From Pycnopodia helianthoides (taxonomy: Eukaryota > Echinodermata > Asteroidea > Forcipulatida > Asteriidae), in NCBI GenBank assembly GCA_032158295.1, contig CM063256.1, forward strand, positions 9,470,453 to 9,534,452: a stretch of 64,000 nucleotides of DNA. Reading direction: 5' to 3'. Below are positions 10,969-23,591 of this stretch, in pieces. The translations under genes and the position numbers were made by a program. The first letter of the stretch is position 1. Each line of letters begins with the position of its first letter. A model generated the notes under the pieces. It was given only the letters and a program-made list of their open reading frames with translations. It did no database searches and was not told the DNA's origin.

Positions 10969-11202
10969 ACAGCGTTTTATTGTTTGCTCTGTTTGAATGG
11001 GCACTGCACTTAAGAGAGTGAGAGAGACCAACGGTTTTGGCATTGAGGTACCAACATGGTGTTGAATTTCGTTATAAAATTGATTAAGGATACTAGTTAA
11101 AGTCATCGTTTGGTTTTTGTCAGCGAAATGCTAATTTTATAAGGACAATTTTTAAGAAAGATCATAGTAAAAGCCACCCGTGAAAATGTTACGGTTTTCT
11201 GT

Positions 11203-11315
11203 TCAGCTAACATAAGCAGAACACCAGTCTCAGATGGAACATGTGGGATGGTATTTGAGCCGGTAGTCTTAATTTAGTGAGCATAATTGTGGCTAGCTAA
11301 TTTTTGAGAAATAAG
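11203..11315. repeat. Dispersed inverted-repeat element fragment
   Basis: Matches 1-108 and 18302-18410 (AGCATAATTG, ACACCAGTC and GGTATTTG words in the same order). Confidence 0.6.
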
Positions 11316-11711
11316 TGTAAATTATGAAAACGTGTAAATGTTTGTCAAATTATATGCATACTTCTTGCCAAGCTGCGTGCAGCTGATGCGCACTCGCCAA
11401 ATGTGTTTCAGGATAGTGTTTGTATTAAACATAACACAAATAATACCGGGTTCTTTAGCGCATAGACCTACCCTAGCTAGATCAGTTTTACAACATTCAC
11501 TGTTCAGTTCATCAGGCATACTTAGACCAGCCCTCAAACTTTCTCAACTCCATGGGGAGCATACAACCCAAAGTTGTTTATTATAATACTACCCCAAAGG
11601 TGTTAATTCAACATAAGACCGTCTCCATTCTTTCAGGTTCTAATGTATACACCTGGGTTAAGAGAAGAAAGTATTGGTTATAAGTCTTGCTCAAGAACAC
11701 AAGTGTTGTAA

Positions 11712-11912
11712 GTGGTGTTTGAAGCTTTGCATGGTGTTGAAAGTAAGAAGTAAACTATAACTATAAATAGTAGTAAACTTGCGGGTACAACCATGTGTAA
11801 AATCTCTTTTGGGAGGAGTGTTTCTTTTCAGAGCCAACACTCCTCCCAAACGAGATTTTACACATGGTTGTACCCGCAAGTTTACTACTATTTATAGTTA
11901 TAGTTACTTCTT
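11712..11912. mobile_element. Foldback element, copy 2
   Basis: Same element and same flanking 13-bp repeat (11699-11711, 11913-11925) as 7021-7216, so it was duplicated with its block rather than inserted independently. Confidence 0.85.
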
Positions 11913-12849
11913 ACAAGTGTTGTAACTGAGAACCAAACCCAGAATCCGATGACTCAGCCATCAGAACTTGAGTCCGAATCGCTCGACCCCTCGGCTAGTT
12001 TTGTTTATCTTTCTATTTTTTTGCAGTTGTTGAAAAAGTCCTTGACCTTTTTTCATTTCATACTTTCAAATAACATTTAAACATTATGATTTTGTATAAT
12101 TAGCTGAATGGTGTCTTCTTGTGTCTGTTTATCTGTCTGTTTATTACTGGAACTCGTCTCTGATTTCTGCATTAAATCAATTGCCATTTTCCCACGTTTT
12201 TCACTGTTGTTATAGGCCGTGCGTTGCTCCGTTGCTCCGTTGCTGCATGCGCAGTGCTCAGTGTATTTTATAGTGTTTTTTTAGGGGGGTGTCTACACGT
12301 CCTTGAATCCTAGAACTTTAACAAAAGGAAACCCGGATTTTTAGGCAAAGTGATGAATGTCCTCGCTTCGCTGTCGATCATGAAATCAATAGGGACATCA
12401 CTTACAAACTAGGTCAAAACAATGGGAGAACAAATAGAAGTCAACGATTTAAGGGGTCGACGAACATTGTGTTTGTGTCAAGTCCAAACGATTGTAAGAA
12501 GACTACAATATTTGTTTTCATTTCTTGAAAACTATATGCCGCTTTGAAGAAATTGAATATTGTGATACATGTGTATTGCAGGAGTGTGGTTATAATAAGA
12601 CAACTCGTCCGCTCGATTTACCAAAAATGTACATTTCAAGAGATCTTCTGGTTATTAGGGTAAAGTCCTCTCCCAGTAAAAATAAAACAATTAATAGAAA
12701 CAAATACATTCCCCTCTCCCCCGTTATACACCTTTGTTAGGAGAAGCAATTTATGGTTAACTGTCTCCCTCGAGAACACAAGTGTTATATTACTGGGTTA
12801 ATTTATTCAATTCAAACCAGTTTTAATTAAAGAATATAATACAAGCCTA

Positions 12850-13160
12850 CTGCGAGAAAAGATTACGTTAAATCCAAGGAAACCACAAATCCTTAGCCCG
12901 TCACCGCCTAATTCACATTATTTATATTTTTCTTGAGTTTGTATCGACTGTGATGTTGAGTACGAAGAGCTCGTGTGCTGGTTTCTTTTGTGTTCGCTTT
13001 GGTCGTTTCGTAGTTCCGTTCGGTGAAGGTTATACTTGCTAATTGTGTCTATTTTTATACATATCTGGGAGTGCGCGTAATTCCTTCAGGAGTTTTTAAT
13101 CTGTAATGACGATGGCGAGCAAATTGCTGGGGTTTGTTAGATTTTTCTGGTAGCGGTTCA
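12850..13160 (+). pseudogene. C-type lectin remnant 2
   Basis: Same structure and same deletion junction as remnant 1. ATG is at 13106. The frame reads MTMASKLLGF and stops at TAG (13151-13153). Confidence 0.75.
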
Positions 13161-13489
13161 GAGGTTCAAATTTGTTGAATGTCCCAATGGGCCTGTCTGC
13201 CTACGACCTGCGCGAACTCTTTGAAATGCCCAATAACGAAGTTTGGTTGTACAATTTCGCATGTAACTTTTCTGATGCATTAAATATATATATTTTGTAT
13301 TTTGTGTTCATGAAGTAAAGCAATAAATGTGAGTTCAATGAATTGTAATGGTATCAATTGTGACATGAAGAACTCAACCGAAACCAAACAAACGCAGCAA
13401 ATGTCAAATAAAATAAATGTACTTAACAAAATAAATTTAATAAAATAATCACTTTAACAATTAGGAGCTAAATAATCACAACACAAATT

Positions 13490-14640
13490 TTCAATAACGT
13501 ATCCTTATCCCGCAGAATATGTGCATCATCGCCCAGAGTGACAGTCCCGCAGGAGGGCAAGCTATGAGCTATTCGCCAGCATATAGCCTGCCCGATATGT
13601 GGTAGAGGGTGGTGTCCCCCCCCCAATGTTCCCATACTGTAACACTATTTTCTTCTTGTATAGAACCCCCCCCCCCCCCACACACACACACACACACACA
13701 CCTAAAATCCTCAAAAGAATTTCTGAGATTCCAAGCACACAATGAAGACACAATAGGAGGGGGGGTTGCTGGGTTATAAATGACAACCTAGCGGGTTTAA
13801 GGTGCTGCAAGAACAATATTGGAGTCCTCGAGTCTACACTACAAAGGGATCTTGTCAAGGTGGGAGTTAACCCCAGAAGTGATCTGGTCAGGGCCACCTC
13901 TATTGTTCAGCCTCTACCCCATATCGGGCAGGCTATATCGAGGAGGACAACAAATTTATGACCCATGTAAAGAACATGGCTCTTTTGATACAGCATGGCC
14001 AAAGTAGCTTCAACATAATGCTGTCCACAAACGGGACGGAGATCATTCATTAACCCTCAAATTGTTCCGTATGTTCTGGCTGAGATGGCCTAAACGGAGT
14101 GAAACGAAGCCACAAAGTCTGTATCTCTACAGGGCTATTAAAGGTGACATCTGAAAAAGTGGTGAGTGCACACTATGCTGAGCTTGATCAGAATGACAAA
14201 GTACAATGTGAAAGTTGCCCGGGAACGCATCTTGAATGTAGTTGAAAGAGGTCTGAATCAAAACCATTCCATCGTTGGTTCGTCCTCCTCATCCACCCCA
14301 CTAGATGGGACAAGTGGAAAAGGGATGACTGTGACTATTATCGGTGCTGGAAATGCGCGCTGGGCTAGCAAACTATACCTCCTTACTTCCTATTCCCAGG
14401 GCAGCGTAATTATAGACACCACAAGTCTTAATTAGTCTTAAGCAACTTAGCACTGTGTTTATGGTGGTGCGGGACATTTGAAACTAATTCTGGTAGCCAT
14501 CAAAATAATGATAAATGGGCAGAGAGAGGTTGTGAAAAAGAGAACACATGTTTTCGGTGTGGTCTCTGGTCATAAACCATCCCATGATTGTTTGGATATT
14601 GTTTTTGGTGGGAGGCAAATGTGATTGTCAAGGCGATGGT
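13490..14640. repeat. Duplicated segment A, copy 2
   Basis: Near copy of 9060-10190, with a (CA)n tract inserted (13679-13702) next to a C run. The plus-strand frame at 14166-14435 (89 codons) is not preserved in copy 1, so I do not call it a gene. Confidence 0.6.
13679..13702. repeat. (CA)n microsatellite
   Basis: About twelve CA dinucleotides follow a run of C. Confidence 0.9.
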
Positions 14641-15330
14641 CAAAACAGACCTAACATTTGATGTTTGCATACATCTTCACGGAAGAAAGAGTGGGGTAGA
14701 GAAAGGGGGAGGGTGTTTTGAATGGAGAAAGATATGTTAGAACTCGCCAAAAGAACTTTAATCCGGTGATAATAATATGTTGCGCCGCTTTTGTTTTTAC
14801 CTTTTATGGAAGGGCTCAAAACATATTTTCTGTACGTTTTATAAGCTGCACTTCATCAGTCACCATTTTGGCTTTTGATCCTTTTTATGAAAGTTTTGCA
14901 ACAAGGAGTGATCACAATCTTACTTGTTTAGGCCAGAGGATCCAGATAGATTGGTAGTAATCGTTTGTTTATAGCCTACGTAATCTCGTCTTGATACAAG
15001 CCCTGATCTTTCCTTTATTTTTGGTGTACTCGACTGTTGTTCTTGTAGTAATTTAGCAGGATTTGCAAGTTCTGTTCGTCCATTATTTTTTTTTAGTAAG
15101 TTTTCTCGGGTGGAAGCTTGCAATCTAGCCTGAATTTGGTGGTCATTTATGTTCTTTTTGTCGTTTGTAGGCCAACAGAGGTGGTACAGGGAAGCGGTTG
15201 TTTAGGAAATCATGGTCATTTATTAAGTGCCAGTGTTTCAACACTGGCCAGTGTTTTAACTGCACTTTGTAGAGTAATGTATTTGTGGAAAAAGGCAAAG
15301 TAACAACAAGAGGCGAGTTCGTTTCTTTCT
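14641..15330. other. Spacer before the Penelope-like fossil, no gene called
   Basis: Short open frames occur on both strands. The minus-strand part next to 15330 may belong to a decayed C-terminal end of the Penelope-like element, but I cannot align it to a known domain. Confidence 0.35.
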
Positions 15331-16250
15331 TTATGGTGCACTCAACATTGAATTCCTGCGGTCGTCATTAGATTTCGTGAAGCGGGCCAATTCTTCCGTG
15401 TTGTATCCATGATCTATTAGTTTTTCTTTATTAAAAATGACCTTACTCTTACAATCTTTTGTGTGTGTGCATATGCGTTTGTATCTCGTCATTTCACCGT
15501 AAAAGACGCCGCCAAACACAAACTCAGGGTGTGCAGAATCTCGAGCAAGATACTGGAACGTGTCCGGGGTTTTTCGTCGCTACTCGAGTATCAAGCTTCC
15601 CTTCTTTCAGAAAACGTTCGCCTTTGTAAATTACAAAGTCAAGAAAGGTGATTTGGTAGTCGGAGATCTCTGAAATAAATTTCAACGTTGGGTGCAGGTT
15701 GTTTAACATCTTAAGTAAATCCAGCGCCTTGTTTTAGTTGCCATTGTAAATTATTAAAACATCGTCTCAGTATTTCAAGTAAGCCACTATATCTGGGTTG
15801 TTTAAACCACTATATCTGGGTTGTTTAAACAACTATATCTGGGTTGTTTAAACCACTATATCTGGGTTGTTTAAACCACTATATCTGGGTTGTTTAAACC
15901 ACTATATCTGGGTTGTTTAAACCACTATATCTGGGTTGTTTAAAGGAGTATTATTTCTATTCGTATTTGAATAAGATGACGTCTCATATTTCAGGACTGC
16001 ATACACTACCCATCGCCACGCCAATTGTTTGTCTGTAGGTTTTGTTATTGAATTCGAAGACGTTTGCGCCCGTGATAAGTTCTAAAAGATACTGCGTGTG
16101 TTTTCTTGTAGGTTTTGGTATGCTGTACAATCCTGATTTTGCTTGTTCCAAAGCATCACAAACTGAGTCTATTGCCTCTTTCTGTTGAAACAATGTCTAG
16201 TGCGACAATGAGATTATCCTGTCCCATCGTCAAATTATTAAGTCTTTTGT
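15331..16250 (-). pseudogene. Penelope-like retroelement reverse transcriptase, decayed
   Basis: Read on the minus strand, RT motifs appear in the right order across broken frames. Motif A is VALDI near 16200. Then QKEAIDSVCDAL and FEFNNKTYRQTIGVAMGS (15984-16193), the F-N-Y-Q-G-AMG box typical of Penelope-like RTs. Next is the catalytic box near 15750, where LKY-stop-DDVLI has TGA where the W codon of YWDD would be. Then NNLHPTLKF, ITFLDFVIYKGERF (15524-15709) and RYKRICTHTKDC (15331-15519). At least one frame change and several stops make it dead. A 23-bp tandem array (15783-15943) interrupts it just upstream of the catalytic box. No GIY-YIG domain is seen. The assignment is by motif style only. 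Confidence 0.75.
15783..15943. repeat. 23-bp tandem array inside the RT fossil
   Basis: Seven units of CCACTATATCTGGGTTGTTTAAA, nearly identical (one unit begins CAACTA). On the minus strand a unit carries the codons for NNPDIV that lead into the catalytic box, so the array arose by local amplification of the element's own sequence. Confidence 0.92.
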
Positions 16251-17675
16251 CTGAACGGTCGCTCCGTTGGAAACACACTTGGGTCCATCTGAGAACGGGG
16301 AAGAGCTTTTAAGAAGAAGGGAGGAGAAAAGGCCTAACACCTATTGGCTTATAACTACACAATTGATATTCATTTCATGCCGCTGTGAAAAAAATTGTTT
16401 ATTTTGATACATGTTTAAAGGTAAGCAATCTTAATTATGATCACGTTTTTAGTTTAAAATGATATGAACCTTTTTTTTCATTTTCTTAAAACAGAGTAAA
16501 AACCAATTAATTTCAGAGTTATCTCAAAGTCGCCTTTCGGAAGTTCACTTATTAGGTAAAGGTTTTGCAAATGTTTGAATTAGGCCAAATCTTTTCGGGA
16601 AACTCCTTTCTCTGGCTGCCATCTTTAAAAGACTAATCACTGAAAAGTAATAACAAGACTTTGAAAAAAACACTAACAAAACAAACACCTAATTTTTCTC
16701 AGAAGATGTAGCATAAATTACCTGTACGCCGTTTACTGAAAAACGCAGCCTCATTCGATAAGATTTGCAAGTTTTTTGATTTACGATTGTTGTCAAAACT
16801 GTTTAAAATAATGAAGTAATATTGATTGCGAAAGAAGCTGATCATTCAACAAAAGGTGATCTCTTTGGTGTGTTCAATGGTAACGTTGTCTGATTTATTC
16901 AGAGTAGTGAGTTATGGGGTGGAGTGGTATTGCCCCTACCCCGTGTGTATCTGTTTTGCAAATTGGAAAAGAGCTTGCAGCTATAGAGCAGATTTAAGTT
17001 TAAACATTGTAGTGGTGATTTGGTAGCAGCCTTGTAACAACAAAAACATTTTTAACCGGTCAGTTGTTTATTTTTTTATTTTATTATTTTTTTTGGGGGG
17101 GTGGGGGAATTTCCAGATAACGAAGTTTGATCGTATGATTTGGCATTGTAATTGTTGCTTTTCTGATTCATTTAGTGAGCTGAAAATATTTCAAATATAA
17201 ATGGAGACAATCAACATGTGTTGTATATAATTGTGTGAACAATGTTGATTGAGATTTGAATCTTTGTCCGTGAAGACAGGTGTTACTTTAACCTTACGGG
17301 TACACGATTTGAACAAATGATAGCTTTGGAAAACCTGTTTTTTTAATCTTAACATTTCGACAACTGTACTCTCGTCGTCGTTCTGTCTCCTATAACGACT
17401 ACTTTAGAGCACACTAAATTGAATAAACCAACCGGCTCTCAAAGAGCCATCACCTCAACTTTTCAAGAAAAGACAATTACATGTACATGGTGCATCCGTC
17501 AGATTAAATTAAATTAGGAATAATTAATTGATGTAATCATATGTTGATCATAGTTGTAATATTGACGTTGTTCATGTTTTAAAATATTTTCTCGGTACTG
17601 CACGCTCAAAATAAATAACATTATGCACAAAAAGGCAATGTTTTTTTCTCAACTTCTTAAATAACTTGTGTCAAT

Positions 17676-18071
17676 TTACCCCTAACCAACCACGACTCTA
17701 CAAGATTAACCCCAAACAACCCTGATCCTTCAAGGTTAACCCTAACCAACCCGATCCTTCAAGATTAACCCTAAACGACCCTGACCCCTAAAATTTTACC
17801 CAAACCAACCCCGACCTTAATCTTTCTTTTAAAAAATAACCCTAACCAACCCGATCCCTCAAAATTAATCCTAACCAATTATAATCCTTCAAGATGAACC
17901 CTAACCAACCCAAACCCTTTGCAAATAACCTTAGCCAACCCCGACCCATCACAATTAACCCTAACCAACCCCGACTCTTTAAAAATAATTCAAACCAATC
18001 CAGACCCTTCACAATTAACTCTAACCTACCCTGGTCCTTCAAAATTTACCCTAACTATATCCTTCAAAATC
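17676..18071. repeat. Telomere-like 30-bp minisatellite, array 3
   Basis: Same unit as the other three arrays, here more diverged. Confidence 0.85.
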
Positions 18072-18301
18072 TAACGGCGTTTTATTGTTTGCTCTGTTGG
18101 AATGGCAATGCACTAAACAGAGAGAGACCAACGGTTTTGGCATTGAGGTACCTAAAATGGTGTTGGATTTCGTTAAAAAGGGTGATTAAGGATACTAGTT
18201 AGGGTCACCGTTTGGTTTTTGTCAACGAAATGCTAATTATAAGGACAATTTTTAAGAAAGTTCATAGTAAAAAACCACCCGTGAAGGTTTAACGGTTTTG
18301 T

Positions 18302-18410
18302 GCTCAGCTAACATAAGCAGAACACCAGTCACAGATGGAACATGTGGAGTGGTATTTGGGCTGGTAATCTTAACTTCGTAAGCATAAATGTAGCTAATTT
18401 TTGAGAAATG
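18302..18410. repeat. Dispersed inverted-repeat element fragment
   Basis: Matches 1-108 and 11203-11315. Confidence 0.6.
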
Positions 18411-18456
18411 GGTGTGAATTATGAAAACGAGTAAATTTGGGTCAAATTTCATTAAC

Positions 18457-20870
18457 GTTTCGCTCCTCAAATTGTAAAGGCAGTGCTACCAAGCCTGTGG
18501 CGTCAAGGTTAGTCTTATATTGAAAGTTTAAAGGGATATAATACTATTGGTTTGTAGATAAGTATAACTCATCCACACCCTATCAAATTTTTGAAACAAC
18601 ATAACAACAAACGGTCATCCCGTTTAGTGATTTTCAACACTGTTTGATGTTTGATGTCTTGGATTTTTGTCACGTTCTTACTTCAAATTCAAAATCATAC
18701 AAAGTTTAATCCTGCACAGAAATATTAAATGTTTTTTTAATACTCTTAAAGATGAGAAGTTAACACTATATCATTTCAGTATGGAGTAAAATGAGAGTGG
18801 AGGACTGGGGGAGTTTTGAGGTTACATGTGGGCAAGTTGTTTCGTCGGGAGAGTAATTTTCTTCTGTATTTAACGTTTCAGAATGTAATTTGGGGGAAAA
18901 AAACTGAAATTAATTTTTAACCGCCAGCTTGGCGGATTGCAGTTTTGGCGGTCATATTATATGGATTCTGCGATGATCATTTGTTATTCTTTGTTCATAT
19001 TATGCTTAAATAAAATCAGTCCAAATTATGTCATTGATGGAATTGCCAATACGAAAAGCTTTCACCAAATTTCAAAACAAAAGCAGAATTTCCAAAATGG
19101 CTGCCAGCTTTGTAGTATCTTCAGCTGCCATGAACGAGTGTGGTGCATGTAACAGCGATCATTCTTTCCAATGCGTGGAACTATTTTCCCCAACTCTGTT
19201 GATGTTTCTCTGGCAAACCGCGGCAACAATTAATTAAGTGGTGTTCGTTTATCTGTGCCACGAAGGCTGGTAGTTTGTTATCATTGAACAACGTCTCGCT
19301 CCTCAAATTGTAAAGGTATTGCAACCAAGCCTGTGGCATCAAGGTTAGTCTTATATTGAACGTTTAAAGGGATATCATACTATTGGTTTGTAGATAAGTA
19401 TAACTCATCCGCACGGTGTAATTTTTTTATAAAACAACATTTAAAAAAACAAAACAAATAATTAAAAAAAAATATATATATATATAAAAAACATCATATA
19501 CTGGGTGGCCATCCCGTTAAGTGATTTGCAACTCTGATGTCTTGGATTTTTGTCACGTTCTCACTTCATATATTTTCAAGATCTTTAAATGCTATTTCTC
19601 TAGACTTCTTTCAACACACAAAAAGTTTATGTAGAATTAATAATACTGGTTAGAACTTGATAATAGCATTATTGTATAAAAAAAAAAACACGAACAAAAC
19701 CACTATGATTGAGTCATTCAGAAGACTACTTTTTTAAAATCAAATTTATACCAAGTTTAATCCTGCAAAGAAATATAAAATGTTTTTTGAATACTCTTAA
19801 AGATGAGAAGTTAACTCTATATCCTTTCAGTATGGAGTAACATGAGAGTGGAGGACTGGGGGAGTTTTGAGGTTACATGTGGGCAAGTTGTTTCGTCGGG
19901 GAAGTAATTTTATTCTGTATGAAACGTTTCAGAATGTAATTTTGGGGAAAATATGAAATTAATTTTTAACCGCCAGCTTGGTGGATTGCAGTTTTGGCGG
20001 TCATATTTATTGGATTCTGCGATGATCATTTGATATTCTTTGTTCATATTTTGCTTAAATAAAACCAATCCAAATTATGTCATTGATGGAATTGCCAATA
20101 CGAAAAGCTTTCACCAAATTTCAAAACAGCTTTGTAGTATCTTCAGCTGCCATGAACGAGTGTGGTGCATGTAACAGCGATCATTCTTTCCCTTTCCATT
20201 GCGTGGAACTACTTTCCCAAACTCTGTTGATGTTTCTCTGGCAAACCGCGGCAACAATTAATTAAGTGGTGTTCGTTTATCTGTGCCACGAAGGCTGGTA
20301 GCTTGTTATCATTGAACAACGTCTCGCTCCTCAAATTGTAAAGGCAATGCTACCAAGCCTGTGGCATCAAGGTTAGTCTTATATTGAAAGTTTAAAGTGA
20401 TATCATACTATTGGTTTGTAGATAAGTACATGTATAATTCATCCGCATCCTATAATATGTTTTATAAAACAACATTAAAACAGACCCAAAATAAACAAAC
20501 AAAAAACATACTGGGTGGCCATCCCGTTAAGTGATTTGCAACACTATTTGATGTTTGATATCTTGTGTTTTTTCACGTTCTTACTATTTATAATTTTCAA
20601 GATCTTTAAATGCTTTTTCTCAAATCGACTTCTTTCAATACACAAATGTTTCTCTGTGATTTGATAATACTGATTTAGAGCTTGATAATCACATGATTGT
20701 ATAAAAAACACAAACAAAACCACTATGATTGAGTCATCTTGAAGCCTACATTATTATCAAATTCAAATTCATACCAAGTTTAATCATGCACAGAAGTATT
20801 AAATGTATTTTGAATACTCTTAAAGTTGAGAAGTTAACACCAAATCAAAGTACATTATAATTCAATGAAG
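18457..20870 (+). repeat. Tandem units of about 0.83-1.03 kb (2.5 copies)
   Basis: Unit starts with CGCTCCTCAAATTGTAAAGG occur near 18461, 19296 and 20324. Unit 1 lacks about 190 bp that unit 2 has; unit 3 is partial. Each full unit carries a short frame (19028-19237 and 20077-20265) reading MSLMELPIRKAFTKFQN and differing by indels of whole codons. I recognise no domain and do not call it a gene. Confidence 0.85.
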
Positions 20871-20954
20871 TAAGCCCGGTATAATTCATAAAGCATTAAC
20901 TTGTTGCATTTCATTATTACATATGAACACCCAGTTTGCTGAAACATTCATAGT

Positions 20955-21260
20955 TTGGTTCAGAGTGTGTTGCTAACAAATGACACGGCGTGGAGGAATT
21001 TACTTTTCCTAAACCAACGCGGTGTTATCCCTTTAAGCAAAACCCAAGATTTCAGTATGATATTGAATAACCTTGATGCGACAGGCTTGACTGTCCTGCC
21101 TGTACAATGTCAGGAGAGAAACAGGAGAGAAATTGTGTACTGTGATAACAAACTACAAACCTTCCTGGTACTAAATTGTGCATACCAAAAAACACCACTT
21201 AATTAAACGTTTGCTGCGGTGTGCCTGAGAAAAAGTCAACAGTGTCTAATACGGTCAACT
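20955..21260 (-). repeat. Inverted partial copy of the 1-kb unit
   Basis: Words of the unit occur here reverse-complemented: CCTTGATGCGACAGGCTTG against CAAGCCTGTGGCATCAAGG, and CACCACTTAATTAA against TTAATTAAGTGGTG. The tandem array therefore ends in a diverged inverted copy, as terminal inverted repeats of a DNA transposon family would. Confidence 0.65.
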
Positions 21261-21499
21261 TTTTACACAATAATACTATGGCAATAAAGATAATTACTAT
21301 TTTTATCACGTGCACCGCACACGTTCAAGGCAACTGAAAAACAAAAACAACTCCAAGAGCTGCCGCCACGTTCGATTTTTAGGTGTTCGGCTAACAGCCC
21401 AAAACCTATTGATGTTGTACTGTTTTTTCGGCGGTTTCTTTGTTATTCTGAACTTTCTCTCGCCGTCTATTAACGAATCTACAAATCTCTAAAAAAGGG

Positions 21500-21960
21500 C
21501 GACCCACTGTGAACCTTACTTCCGTCAAAACCGGAAGTTAAAGTTTCAAACTAAAATACAAAACTACTCATATCATGAACCAAAAGTGTTTAGACTTAAA
21601 ACTTACCATGTAATTAGACCGAGTGTAAAGATGAATCAGTAAAAAAAGTTGTCGGAATAATGACGAAATCGATGACGTCATAACATTGAATCAACGTTGA
21701 ATATCAAAACAATAAAGTTATAGCTGCAGAACCATAATTGCTACGCACACACGATCTTTGCACCATATGAAAAATTGTAAAGATCTTGCATAAGATAAAT
21801 TGTGACACTATGTGATATTTACTTCCGGTTTCGAGCTCTTGAAGTATTGTAAAGATCATACACAATATGTGACCATATGTGACCTTCATTCCGTTCCAAA
21901 CCGGAAGTAGACATTTCATACTTTAAAAAAAGAAATTATACACGCACGACACACAGAAAT
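21500..21960. repeat. Repeated ACTTCCG/CCGGAAGT cluster
   Basis: A short inverted pair, ACTTCCG...CCGGAAGT, lies at 21519-21538, and a longer-spaced pair at 21821-21828 and 21901-21908. Two diverged direct copies of about 75 bp (both with TTGTAAAGATC) lie around 21770-21900. The words match ETS-family binding cores but probably result from local duplication. Confidence 0.45.
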
Positions 21961-23400
21961 AGTAACAATGTGGCTTATTACATTATATGCAGTAATAACA
22001 AGTTATTCAACCTTAGCACCAAGACCACTAACCCATCAAATTCGAACTTTGTTTCGTTTGATTCATTTGGAGTGAGAACTAATGTAGTGAATTGATTAGA
22101 GTTCAACATTGGATGATTGGATTACTCAAAGGTGGATTCGAATAAACCAATCAGGGCGGAGAGAAGGGGGAGATGATTGGGACGTGATGAGTTTGTTTTT
22201 TAATTAGTTAATGTGGACATGTCACCGAGTAAAATTTTACGATAAATTAATTAACCTTATGCACATGACGTCATTCGGGTAGGTCAATATAAGATGGCGG
22301 CGTTAGTGACGTCAATGCGTAAGGTCTCTGTAGTGTCTAGAGAAATTAATTTGCAATAATTCTCACAAAGTTCTTTATCACTAATATTTGTTTAGAAAAA
22401 AGGACACAACAACAACAACACTGACAAACAAAAACAGGGAAAAGTTTGAATAATGACTTAATTTAGTACATATGGGCAATTTTAATAAAGCGAATTTAAC
22501 AAAGTACAAACAAAAATTCACATGAATTAGAAAAATGTTAATCACAATACCCCTTAGACAACTCCCAAATGCGCATGATCGGTGCGTGAAGGATTCGGGG
22601 TGAAATCCGAGTCCAAGCAACACCGGCAACCACCATTTCGCTTATTTGGAAGCAATGCGGTATACAACTATAAGACCAGGCATATTTACATCGTGGCAGC
22701 TTGATTCATTTTTTAACTGCACAAAGTTTTCCAAGATGCGTTGCGGAATAGTTTTTAAGATGGTGCTTGTGCCTAGGTATGGGCTATTGAGTTACAATTG
22801 ACGTTTGATCTGTCAGGCAAAACGCCAACTTCTGTATTTAATCATGCATACACAAATACCGAATGAACATCCGTTTTAAATGATGAGTACAACTTCAGGG
22901 GGAAGTTGCCACCGATGTGCACATTTATAATCCCTTTAAACAAATCCACATTGATATGGAAAGCATTGGGGGAAATAGGTCAAACTGTAATGTGGGTCAG
23001 AGAGAAGTCTGCCTGAGGTAAAAAGAAAAATACAAGAAAGTGTGTAATATTCTACCATGTGTGTAGACTCAGCTTTTGAAAATTACTATTTCTATTTAAA
23101 TATTAATTGTTGTGGGGGGGGCTTGTATTGTAATGAGAAACCCAGCCATTTTGGCTAAAATCAACATCATTTTACAAACGAACTATGAAGCGGCATTTGT
23201 GCACTTTGATTCGGGGCATATCTCCTGTTTATAGATCATCTTCTGTCTTTGAGAAAACATTTTGCTCTGAAATTTTAATTTTCGTCTCGTCTTAATTTCT
23301 AAATTGTGTACTACGCCACAGTTTAGTATGCTGAGCTAAAAATCATAAAAAGCCAAATTTTTCTTCAAATTCTAAAGATGATATTAAATTTTACTATATA
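21961..23400. other. Intergenic DNA with a CRE/YY1-like cluster, no gene called
   Basis: TGACGTCA-type words lie at 22266-22273 and 22307-22314, with AAGATGGCGGC between them at 22291-22301. I find no convincing exon downstream before lectin 2. Open frames here are short. Confidence 0.35.
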
Positions 23401-23591
23401 GGTTTTTATTGATTGATTTTCGCTGTTATTGGAGAACTCCGCGTTGCGCAGTTTCTTTTTGTGACTCGATGACTCTTGTTTTTATTGGTAATAGAAGGAT
23501 CTCGGCGCAGTTCCGGTCTGTGAAGGTTGCACCTTCTTGGTTATTTGTATATCTGGCAGCAATTTCAATTTGTCAAGAGAAGGTCTGCAAC

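Larger units (their letters stand above)
10196..13440. repeat. Lectin-neighbourhood block 2
   Basis: Matches block 1 from about 6190 onward: telomere-like array, CCTAGCTAGATCAG segment, foldback element, lectin start remnant. It differs by an insertion of about 470 bp (10970-11440), which includes a dispersed-element fragment at 11203-11315. Confidence 0.75.
16417..18480. repeat. Lectin-neighbourhood block 3
   Basis: Matches 4838-6735 of block 1, with the telomere-like array at 17676-18071. It lacks the foldback element and the lectin remnant. The preceding 16247-16415 matches the lectin 1 upstream DNA at 1794-1965. Confidence 0.7.

Noticed and set aside
14166..14435. 89-codon frame possibly encoding a protein
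   Set aside because: The duplicate at 9720-9990 breaks this frame and shows a different open frame instead, so there is no sign of coding constraint.
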